Of a stretch of 64,000 bases of DNA, positions 1 to 6,849 are shown piece after piece (position 1 is the stretch's first letter; each line of letters opens with the position of its first letter). Position numbers and translations under genes: made by a program. The stretch covers positions 1 through 64,000 of the forward strand of contig NZ_QRMP01000013.1 in assembly GCF_003473295.1 (NCBI RefSeq). Reading direction: 5' to 3'. Origin of the DNA: Parabacteroides sp. AM08-6. GTDB taxonomy: Bacteria; Bacteroidota; Bacteroidia; Bacteroidales; Tannerellaceae. The notes beneath the pieces are model-generated. The model worked only from the letters and a program-made list of their open reading frames with translations. It was not told the DNA's origin and ran no database searches.

Positions 1-390
1 AAACCTTACCAATTCGCATTCCCGTTTGTATCAGGTGAATCAGGAGCTGTTTATGTACAGGAACAGAAAGATAGCAAGTATCTGCGTATTGTGAACGAAT
101 ATGTAACATTGACAGCTGATAAAGACGAAGCTATCATCATCAATCCTGTAAATACAGGTGAAGCAACCGCAAACGAAGGTATTTCAACATCCGAAGTATC
201 AGTTATCGGTGGCAATGGCCAGGTAACTATCAACGGTGCAGCCGGCAAGAAGGTTGTTATCAGCAACATGCTGGGTCAAATCAAGGCTAACACAGTTATC
301 ACATCCGACAACGAAACGATTGCAGCACCTGCCGGTATTGTAATAGTAGCCGTAGAAGGTGAAGAAGCTGTAAAAGCAATGGTTGAATAA
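1..390 (+). CDS. DUF6383-type protein, C-terminal part only (cut by window edge)
   Basis: The reading frame is open from base 1 to the stop at 388-390, so the 5' part lies outside the window. The last ~70 residues (SEVSVIGGNGQVTINGAAG onward, ending VEGEEAVKAMVE) are almost the same as the end of the 1202-residue protein at 34845-38453, at both protein and DNA level. The pattern (short beta strands, GxxVxIxG, SNMLGQ, PAGIVIV) resembles C-terminal sorting domains of secreted Bacteroidetes proteins, but that role is inference. Function of the whole protein is unknown. It is followed by the structured 3' region at 428-585. Confidence 0.85.
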   Translation, partial: KPYQFAFPFVSGESGAVYVQEQKDSKYLRIVNEYVTLTADKDEAIIINPVNTGEATANEGISTSEVSVIGGNGQVTINGAAGKKVVISNMLGQIKANTVITSDNETIAAPAGIVIVAVEGEEAVKAMVE

Positions 391-427
391 GAAAAAGAAT
401 ATTTGGAAAAAAATAATTCTAAATAAT

Positions 428-555
428 TTATCACGCGGATGTTTTTATCCAAGTACCCCGCGAGGGAGAACAAGTGATAATATTAATACTAAAGTAATAA
501 AATTAAAAAGTTTTCTGCCGGTACCCCTGTGAAGGAAGGAAGCAGAACAAAAAAC
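428..555 (+). ncRNA. Structured 3' region of DUF6383 gene, copy A
   Basis: This stretch lies between the stop codon and the terminator of the DUF6383 gene. TTATCAC (428-434) pairs with GTGATAA (474-480), enclosing GCGG (435-438) and CCGC (458-461). It carries blocks shared with copy B at 38494: CCCCGCGAGGG followed by GAACAAG, then AATACTAAAGTAAT, then CCCCTGTGAAGG and GCAGAACAA. The outer stem has a wholly different sequence in copy B but still pairs, which points to selection on RNA structure. Whether it is a 3' UTR element or a separate small RNA cannot be told from sequence. Confidence 0.6.
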
Positions 556-585
556 AAACCCCGGTGGTATAAACTGCCGGGGTTT
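556..585 (+). terminator. Rho-independent terminator of DUF6383 gene
   Basis: AAACCCCGG (556-564) pairs with CCGGGGTTT (577-585). The same position after copy B has a hairpin with different stem bases. Confidence 0.7.
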
Positions 586-612
586 CGTTGTTATAATCAA
601 TCGATTTAATCG

Positions 613-620
613 TATATTTG
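613..620 (+). promoter_or_regulatory. Sigma-ABfr -7 element for sulfatase
   Basis: TATATTTG fits the Bacteroidetes TAnnTTTG consensus and lies 42 bases before the ATG at 663. A TTG at 588-590 is a possible -33 element, with 22 bases between. The motif argues that translation starts at 663 and not at the TTG inside it. Confidence 0.6.
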
Positions 621-662
621 CGTATACGAAGTGAATCGGTAGAATCTTATAAACAATCAGTT

Positions 663-2198
663 ATGAAATCAAATGCTTTGCTGGGATTGGGTGCTTCCCT
701 GTTTGTCCCTTGTTTTTCCTACGCGCAGAAAGGGCAGGAAGCAAAGCCGCAGACCCCGAATGTGGTATTTATTTATGCGGATGATTTAGGATATGGCGAC
801 CTGCAATGCTACGATGGGACCCGGGTGGAAACGCCGAATGTGAATAAACTGGCAAAAAGCGGAATACGTTTTTTGAACGCGCATGCAACAGCCTCCACCA
901 GCACACCTTCGCGCTATTCGATGCTGACGGGCGAATATGCCTGGCGCAGACCCGGTACGGATATTGCGGCCGGAAACGCGGGCATGATTATCCGCCCCGA
1001 ACGTTATACGATTGCCGATATGTTTAAAAATAGCGGATATGCAACGGCGGCTATCGGCAAATGGCATCTGGGACTGGGCGATAAAGACGGCGAGCAGGAT
1101 TGGAATGCCCCGTTGCCTACGGCTTTGGGGGATTTGGGTTTTGATTATTCCTATATTATGGCGGCAACGGCGGACCGCGTTCCCTGTGTTTTTATCGAAA
1201 ACGGGAAAGTGGCCAATTATGACCCTTCCGCTCCCATAGAAGTCAGCTACAAAAAACCGTTCGAAGGCGAACCTTTAGGCAAAGACCATCCCGAATTGCT
1301 TTATAATCTGAAGCATAGCCACGGGCATGATATGGCGATTGTAAACGGTATCGGCCGTATCGGGTATATGAAAGGTGGCGGAAAGGCACTCTGGAAAGAT
1401 GAAAATATAGCCGACTCCATAACAACGCATGCGCTCGATTTTATCCGGAAAAATAAAGACAATCCTTTCTTTCTCTATTTTGCCACCAATGATGTGCATG
1501 TACCTCGTTTTCCACATGAACGTTTCAGAGGGAAAAATCCGATGGGATTGCGCGGAGATGCCATTGTTCAGTTCGACTGGAGTGTCGGCCGGATTATGGA
1601 GCTGTTGGATAAATTAGGATTGCGTGAAAATACATTGATTATCCTTTCCAGTGATAATGGTCCCGTTCTGGACGATGGATATGACGACCATGCCGTAGAA
1701 TTGGCAGGTGACCATAAGCCGGGAGGTCCCCTTCGTGGCGGCAAATACAGTGCTTTCGAGGCCGGAACACGGGTTCCGGCAATTGTGAGCTGGCCGAAAC
1801 AGGTAAAGAAGGGGCAGGTGTCCGATGTACTGGTTTCCCAGATTGACTGGTTCCGTTCCTTTTCCGGATTGATAGGAGCTACTCTTCCGCAGGGAACAGC
1901 ACCCGACAGTCAGAATCGCTTGGGCAACTGGTTGGGAACGGATGCAACAGACCGCCCTTGGGTAATCGAGCAGGCGAACGACCATACGCTGTCTGTCCGG
2001 ACCAAAGACTGGAAGTATATCGAACCCAGCAACGGGCCGGCTATGATACCGTGGGGACCCAAGATTGAGACCGGTTATCAGAAAACACCATCTCTTTATG
2101 ATATGCGGAAAGTGAACGAACAAGAAAATGAGGCGGATAAACATCCTGAAATTGTAGCCCGGTTGCAAGCAATCCTGAAAGATGTACGAGGCTTTTGA
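663..2198 (+). CDS. Family S1 sulfatase, Ser-type, secreted
   Basis: A 511-residue sulfatase that should remove sulfate esters from host glycans (mucin or glycosaminoglycan) in the periplasm or at the surface. An N-terminal signal peptide (residues 1-21, ending SYA) precedes the metal-binding ADDLGYGD (39-46). The active-site motif S80-T-P-S-R84 has Ser at the position converted to formylglycine, so it depends on the radical-SAM maturase anSME, not seen here. GKWHLGLGD and a later SSDNGP motif are typical of the family. The ATG at 663 was chosen because it gives a proper signal peptide and lies downstream of the promoter. It resembles the sulfatase at 46202; exact substrate cannot be assigned. 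Confidence 0.93.
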   Translation: MKSNALLGLGASLFVPCFSYAQKGQEAKPQTPNVVFIYADDLGYGDLQCYDGTRVETPNVNKLAKSGIRFLNAHATASTSTPSRYSMLTGEYAWRRPGTDIAAGNAGMIIRPERYTIADMFKNSGYATAAIGKWHLGLGDKDGEQDWNAPLPTALGDLGFDYSYIMAATADRVPCVFIENGKVANYDPSAPIEVSYKKPFEGEPLGKDHPELLYNLKHSHGHDMAIVNGIGRIGYMKGGGKALWKDENIADSITTHALDFIRKNKDNPFFLYFATNDVHVPRFPHERFRGKNPMGLRGDAIVQFDWSVGRIMELLDKLGLRENTLIILSSDNGPVLDDGYDDHAVELAGDHKPGGPLRGGKYSAFEAGTRVPAIVSWPKQVKKGQVSDVLVSQIDWFRSFSGLIGATLPQGTAPDSQNRLGNWLGTDATDRPWVIEQANDHTLSVRTKDWKYIEPSNGPAMIPWGPKIETGYQKTPSLYDMRKVNEQENEADKHPEIVARLQAILKDVRGF

Positions 2199-2255
2199 TA
2201 AACATATATATATCCTCTTTTTCAGTTTTTACGTTTTTTTATCAGTATTAGGCTG

Positions 2256-2263
2256 TATATTTG
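2256..2263 (+). promoter_or_regulatory. Sigma-ABfr -7 element for LysE-type gene
   Basis: TATATTTG, 30 bases before the ATG at 2293. No clear TTG -33 element was found. Confidence 0.5.
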
Positions 2264-2292
2264 CAAATCATTAGGCAGTAAATAAAAGGATA

Positions 2293-2952
2293 ATGCTGGG
2301 ATTGGTTAGTAAAGGACTTGTAATAGGTATATTGGTTTCTGCCCCTATGGGCCCGATTGGTATGTTATGCGTGCAAAGAACTCTGAACAAAGGGAGATGG
2401 CACGGATTTATAACCGGTTTGGGGGCTGCGTTGTCGGATGTTATATATGCACTGCTTACCTGTTTGGGGATGGGAGTCGTGGTTAATTTTGTCGAAGCGA
2501 ACCAAACTCCGCTCCAATTATTGGGGAGTCTGGTACTCGGTGTTTTCGGATATTATATATTCCAAAGTAACCCTACCGGAAGCCTGAAAAAACAAGGGGA
2601 GAAAAAGTTGTCGTTTACGCAGGACTTTATTACGGCATTTCTCCTTACCTTTAGCAACGTATTAATTGTTTTACTATATATAGGTTTATTTGCCCGTTTT
2701 GGTTTTGTGCTACCGGAATATACCGCGTGGATGTTGTTGGGAGGTGTTGCTTTTATAGGAGTAGGGGCTGTACTTTGGTGGTTCGGGATTACATATATAG
2801 TGGCTAAATTGAAAAAATGGTTTAATGTACGAGGTATATGGTTATTGAATCGGATTGTGGGGTCGGTCATTATTATTTTATCTGTTGTGGGTGTTTTATC
2901 TGTGCTTCTGACCTCTTATTTCCATCTGCCGTTGCTCCAAATCTGTAATTAA
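2293..2952 (+). CDS. LysE/RhtB-family transporter
   Basis: A 219-residue inner-membrane protein with about six hydrophobic segments. The opening GLVIGILVSAPMGPIGMLC is the hallmark N-terminal helix of the LysE/RhtB exporter superfamily, which moves amino acids or similar small molecules out of the cell. Substrate is unknown. The following gene starts one base after its stop codon, so the two are probably co-transcribed. Confidence 0.85.
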   Translation: MLGLVSKGLVIGILVSAPMGPIGMLCVQRTLNKGRWHGFITGLGAALSDVIYALLTCLGMGVVVNFVEANQTPLQLLGSLVLGVFGYYIFQSNPTGSLKKQGEKKLSFTQDFITAFLLTFSNVLIVLLYIGLFARFGFVLPEYTAWMLLGGVAFIGVGAVLWWFGITYIVAKLKKWFNVRGIWLLNRIVGSVIIILSVVGVLSVLLTSYFHLPLLQICN

Positions 2953-2953
2953 A

Positions 2954-3595
2954 ATGAAGAAACTGAAAGTACCCTATTTGCCGACGCTCGACGTGCTGGA
3001 TTTATCGTCTGTCGGTTATTTGATGGAAGCAAAAGCCCATCGGGAATCCATCGATGTGATTAACTGGGAAGAATATCCCTATAAGCCGATTGCGGTATTC
3101 GACATTGCGCGGACGGATGAAAAACTGTATATCCGTTATTTTGTCAGGGGAAATTCCCTTAAAGCTGTTTATGAACATGACGGTTTGCCTGTTTATACCG
3201 ACAGCTGTGTGGAGTTTTTTATGAAGCAGGTGGATGACCGTAATTATTATAACTTTGAGTTTAATTGTATCGGCACTTGTGATGCTTCCTACCGCCGGTC
3301 GCGTGACGTGAAAAAAATGCTGACGGCAGAAGAGTTTGCTTCAATAGGCCGGTATTCTTCATTAGAACATATTCCTTTTGAAGAGAAAACGGGGCTTTAT
3401 TCCTGGGAACTGATTGTTGCTATTCCGTTCCGTGTAATGGGATTGGACCCGAAACATTTACCGGAGAAGATTATGGGGAATTTTTATAAATGCGCGGATG
3501 ATACGGCATTCCCCCATTTTGTAAGCTGGAATCCGATTGATATGCCCGAACCGAATTTCCATTGTCCGGAATTCTTTGGGGAATTATATTTATAA
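2954..3595 (+). CDS. CBM9-like carbohydrate-binding fold protein
   Basis: A 213-residue protein without a signal peptide, probably cytoplasmic. It looks like the family-9-like carbohydrate-binding proteins of Bacteroidetes: a single beta-sandwich with the stretch YTDSCVEFFM, an aromatic-rich core (NYYNFEFN) and a C-terminal PEFFGELYL. Such proteins are usually annotated by fold only; a ligand has not been inferred here. It follows the LysE-type gene after one base, suggesting translational coupling. Confidence 0.75.
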   Translation: MKKLKVPYLPTLDVLDLSSVGYLMEAKAHRESIDVINWEEYPYKPIAVFDIARTDEKLYIRYFVRGNSLKAVYEHDGLPVYTDSCVEFFMKQVDDRNYYNFEFNCIGTCDASYRRSRDVKKMLTAEEFASIGRYSSLEHIPFEEKTGLYSWELIVAIPFRVMGLDPKHLPEKIMGNFYKCADDTAFPHFVSWNPIDMPEPNFHCPEFFGELYL

Positions 3596-3672
3596 GAGAC
3601 TTGTTTGAAGGGGGGATATTCTGTTTTCCCTTTTTGGAAGGAGAGATGTATCCTTTCGGAAAGGGAGGTTTG

Positions 3673-4281
3673 TCATGTTGTTTTTATGTCACTTAATTCT
3701 ACTAACTTATTTACTATGGCATAGACGGTTAAACCGCTTGCACTGTGTATCTGTAACTTTCGGGCGATATTCCGGCGGTGCGTGATGACGGTATGTGTGG
3801 AAAGAAATAATCTATCTGCTATTTCCCGGTTAGTCATTCCTTTGACGACACAAACTACAATCTCTTTTTCTCGTGTACTGAGTGTCTGTTGCTCTTCATC
3901 GACGGCATTTGTTTCCATTTGGGCGGATATGAGATTTTCCAGTTTATGATAGATGACTTCCGCGGTGTCGTGGATGTTGATTTGTTCGTCGTACGGACGT
4001 AATAATGCAGGGTCGGCTACACTATATAATAATACAACGTATTTCATATCGTAGTCACCCGTTTCTTCTTTGAGATGATGGAACGAAAGACAGCCGGGTA
4101 TAGAAGGATTGATGATGAGTATATCCGGTATATGGGTATGGAGCGCTTCGATAAGTAGTTCGGGGGTTGCAACCATAGTCAGCGAAATTCGAAAACCGGG
4201 CATTCGTTTCAACAATGTTTCGAGGCCATTGCGGATAATGTCGGATGGTTCCGCAATAGCTATTTTCAGCTGGGTACTCAT
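3673..4281 (-). CDS. LuxR/NarL-type regulator with degenerate receiver domain
   Basis: A 202-residue protein with an N-terminal receiver-like domain (about 1-120) and a C-terminal LuxR helix-turn-helix (about 137-200, LSTREKEIVVCVVKGMTNREIADRL in outline). The receiver lacks the usual phosphoacceptor: the strand that normally ends in Asp reads DILIINPS, with Asn58 in that place, and the acidic pair near the N terminus is AEPS. It is therefore unlikely to be controlled by normal phosphotransfer. It lies 4 bases downstream of the hemerythrin gene and is probably in the same operon, so a role in oxygen, NO or redox response is plausible but inferred. Confidence 0.85.
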   Translation of the reverse strand: MSTQLKIAIAEPSDIIRNGLETLLKRMPGFRISLTMVATPELLIEALHTHIPDILIINPSIPGCLSFHHLKEETGDYDMKYVVLLYSVADPALLRPYDEQINIHDTAEVIYHKLENLISAQMETNAVDEEQQTLSTREKEIVVCVVKGMTNREIADRLFLSTHTVITHRRNIARKLQIHSASGLTVYAIVNKLVELSDIKTT

Positions 4282-4285
4282 TGTT

Positions 4286-4978
4286 TCAGTTTATTGTTTT
4301 TTCAAGAGCTAAAATAGCCGGTATAAAAAGATAATCTTCTACGTGATTATGCGAGGAGAGGTCCTGTTCGGTCGCAAAGATGTCGAAAAGGACACTGTTC
4401 AGCAGATTACTACCGGAGCCGGGATAATACTTGATAAGTATATTTTTTAGCTCGATAATTTTCATTTCAATCTGGTCGTGATGTTTCCTGAAAATCGTGA
4501 TATTGTATTTCGGGTCCTTTTTCCCGTTCAGCAGGTTGCGTACATAAGGAAATACAACTTTTTCCTCATACGACATGTGTTTGTTCACCTCTTCGGCATA
4601 TTCGTCAAAGAATTTCGTAATAACAAAGGCTACATCTTTCTGACATTCGGCAATTGCTTCTGTCAGCTTGCGGCGGATATGCGGCAGGCGGAAATCCAAG
4701 AAATAGGAATGTGCGTTATGCAGATATGTAATCAGCGATTCAATCGACAGGCATTTGTCTATATTTGTGACCGGAGCTGAAACATCTTGCGTCAGGAAGT
4801 TTACAACAGTCAGGAATGTGCATGAATCTACACCGTTTTGCCGGCATACTTCCCCGATATTCTTTTCGCCGAAGCCTAATGCGATACCGAAACGACTCAT
4901 TACGAGTACCATTGGGTAGTTCTCGCATATCAGGTCGCTCATCTTATCTGTTTCCCGATATTTTCCGTTTTTATACAT
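4286..4978 (-). CDS. Hemerythrin-domain protein (RIC/ScdA-like)
   Basis: A 230-residue cytoplasmic protein. The N-terminal ~80 residues (GFGEKNIGEVCRQNGVDSC) resemble the ScdA N-terminal domain, and the rest is a hemerythrin four-helix bundle with the iron-ligand pattern: His in LPHIRRK, HMSYEEKVVFP, FRKHHDQ and SSHNHVEDYLF. Members of this family bind a di-iron centre and are linked to repair of iron-sulfur centres after nitrosative or oxidative stress. The start at 4978 was preferred over more upstream in-frame codons because a minus-strand TATCTTTG promoter sits at 5023-5030, which would fall inside a longer reading frame, and AGAAAG precedes it. Confidence 0.87.
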   Translation of the reverse strand: MYKNGKYRETDKMSDLICENYPMVLVMSRFGIALGFGEKNIGEVCRQNGVDSCTFLTVVNFLTQDVSAPVTNIDKCLSIESLITYLHNAHSYFLDFRLPHIRRKLTEAIAECQKDVAFVITKFFDEYAEEVNKHMSYEEKVVFPYVRNLLNGKKDPKYNITIFRKHHDQIEMKIIELKNILIKYYPGSGSNLLNSVLFDIFATEQDLSSHNHVEDYLFIPAILALEKTIN

Positions 4979-5022
4979 AGGCTGTTTCTTTCTTTTTTTA
5001 TTTTGGTGTGCTTTTTGATAGT

Positions 5023-5030
5023 CAAAGATA
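5023..5030 (-). promoter_or_regulatory. Sigma-ABfr -7 element for hemerythrin/LuxR operon
   Basis: Minus-strand TATCTTTG, 44 bases before the ATG at 4978. It lies outside the invertible segment, so this operon has its own fixed promoter. Confidence 0.6.
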
Positions 5031-5117
5031 CTGTTTTTTTCCTGGATATGCCAGAATTTCTGTATGTGGGTTATCCGGGAAGTCCGGAATTTCATGGAAG
5101 GGTTAATTTTTATGATA

Positions 5118-5309
5118 CGTAGTTCTACAAGAACTATGTCGATTCAAAACAATAATGTCTTAATAATCACGACATTATGTAGAAATATATTTTTAACAGT
5201 TGATTTATAAATTTTAAAAATTCATAAAATATGCCACTCGCTTATTTTAAATTGAAATCTTTTTTCGTATTTTTGGCTGTGTAATTAACATAGTTCTTGT
5301 AGAACTACG
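5118..5309. repeat. Inverted-repeat-bounded segment: probable invertible promoter
   Basis: A 22-bp sequence at 5118-5139 is repeated perfectly in inverted orientation at 5288-5309, 148 bases apart. Each repeat has an internal palindrome (AGTTCT, 3 or 4 bases, AGAACT). The segment holds the only good promoter of the downstream operon (5268-5275). This is the layout of site-specific DNA inversion switches known in Bacteroides. No recombinase gene lies in the window, so it would act from elsewhere. The rest of the 4979-5502 gap shows no gene. Confidence 0.8.
5268..5275 (+). promoter_or_regulatory. Sigma-ABfr -7 element inside the invertible segment
   Basis: TATTTTTG fits TAnnTTTG and points right, toward the TIG/SusC/SusD operon, in this assembly (ON orientation). 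Transcription would start near 5282 and leave a leader of about 220 bases. A strong -33 TTG is not evident. Confidence 0.6.
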
Positions 5310-5502
5310 CTGTAAACTAGATAATGTTGATAATTTGTTGACCGTGAAAAGCTGAACTTATTACAGGATTGTTAATTATATGCAATTGAATATGGCGAAG
5401 AAAGATTCTGTTGACCTTAAAATTCTTACTTCAAAAATATTTACTTGTTGAAAAAGAGAGATGAAGTTTTTTTTTAATTTAACTTTTTAAAATCTAATTC
5501 AC

Positions 5503-6819
5503 ATGGAAAAAAGAGGCCTTTCTTTTTTACAAAAAACGTGTTTTCTTGGTGTGATTGGTTTGGTTTTGGCCTTTGTCTTTGCCTGTTCAGATGATAAAGA
5601 CAAAAATGGCGGAAGCCCCTATGACCCGAATCAACCAGTTAAACTTACTACGTTTTACCCAGATTCTGGGGGAATGTCTACAAATGTTATCATTGAAGGT
5701 GAGAATTTTGGGACAGATCCGAGTAATGTGCGCGTGTACTACAACAAGAAGCAAGCTGCAGTTGTCAGTGCAAAAGGTGATAAACTGTATGTAATTACAC
5801 CGCGTTTGCCGGGAGACACTTGTGTAATATCTGTTGTGGTAGGAAAAGATTCTTTATCCTTCGACAATACGTTTGAGTATACCTCTGTCACCCGTGTAAC
5901 TACTATCGCCGGTAACCCTTCGGTTAATGAGCAAATAGACGGAACACTGATTTCGGCAGGATTTTATGATCCCCGTTTCGTGGCTATTGATGGTGAAGAT
6001 AATATTTTCGTTTGCGAATTTTCCGACCATCCGGCATTGAGACGTATCAACATGGAAAAGAATGAGGTGACAACAACCAAGAAGGAAGGTAGCTGGGTAG
6101 GTGGCTCTCCGAATGCACCGGCTGTTGATTCGGATGGGAAAGTGCTGATGATTCCGATGGATGCAGGACTTACTTTCTATGAATTTGACCCGGAACGGTT
6201 GTGGGATGGTAAGAAATTTGAAATTATGGCTGCTGAAGATTCCAAGCCTTTTACAAGCCAATGGAAACATGGTGTAACTGCTTGTCAGATAGATAAAATG
6301 ATGTATTATCGTTCATATGCCGGAGAATTGATAAAATTTGACCCGAATACCAAAAAAGCATGGCTGGTTGCTGAAAATGTAGCGTCCGGAGCTGATGGTT
6401 GGGCTGTTTTTAGTCCGAATCATCCTGAGTTATTGTATATGTCTTTCAGGGAATTTAGGTATATAGGTATCTATAATATTTTGACAAATGAATTTAAACC
6501 GTATTCAGGCTATGGGCAAACTGTCGGACACCAGGACGGTGATGTGAAGGATGCCATATTCGGGGAAATCCAACAAATCTGTTTTGATTTGGATGGTAAC
6601 TTGTTTGTGGCGGATAAAGGTAATCATTGTATCCGAAAAATATCACCGGAAGGAGTAGTCTCGACTGTTGTCGGCATACCGGGTAAAAGTGGATATAAGG
6701 ATGGTGATCCGGAGGTGGCAATGTTCAATTCTCCGACAGGGGTGGCTGTAGACAGTGAAGGTACTATCTATATTGCCGACAGAGAGAATAATTGTATCCG
6801 TAGGCTTTCTATAGAATAA
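5503..6819 (+). CDS. TIG/NHL-repeat surface lipoprotein of the PUL
   Basis: A 438-residue lipoprotein: a hydrophobic signal ends at the lipobox Cys in VFAC followed by SDDKDK, an acidic stretch of the kind linked to surface export in Bacteroidetes. An IPT/TIG immunoglobulin-like domain (about 45-128: FYPDSGGMSTNVIIEGENFG) is followed by NHL-type beta-propeller repeats (about 130-438: DGEDNIFVCEF, DLDGNLFVADKGNHCIRKI, DSEGTIYIADRENNCIRRL). It is the first gene of the SusC/SusD operon and probably binds glycan or protein at the cell surface beside the transporter. Its expression should depend on the invertible promoter. Confidence 0.88.
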   Translation: MEKRGLSFLQKTCFLGVIGLVLAFVFACSDDKDKNGGSPYDPNQPVKLTTFYPDSGGMSTNVIIEGENFGTDPSNVRVYYNKKQAAVVSAKGDKLYVITPRLPGDTCVISVVVGKDSLSFDNTFEYTSVTRVTTIAGNPSVNEQIDGTLISAGFYDPRFVAIDGEDNIFVCEFSDHPALRRINMEKNEVTTTKKEGSWVGGSPNAPAVDSDGKVLMIPMDAGLTFYEFDPERLWDGKKFEIMAAEDSKPFTSQWKHGVTACQIDKMMYYRSYAGELIKFDPNTKKAWLVAENVASGADGWAVFSPNHPELLYMSFREFRYIGIYNILTNEFKPYSGYGQTVGHQDGDVKDAIFGEIQQICFDLDGNLFVADKGNHCIRKISPEGVVSTVVGIPGKSGYKDGDPEVAMFNSPTGVAVDSEGTIYIADRENNCIRRLSIE

Positions 6820-6849
6820 ACAGAGTATTCATTTTTTACCATTTAATTC

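Noticed and set aside
618..662. N-terminal extension of the first sulfatase from a TTG codon
   Set aside because: The TTG overlaps the promoter TATATTTG and the extension would spoil the signal peptide.
4979..5095. N-terminal extension of the hemerythrin protein
   Set aside because: It would cover the promoter at 5023-5030 and adds a Lys-rich stretch unlike the family.
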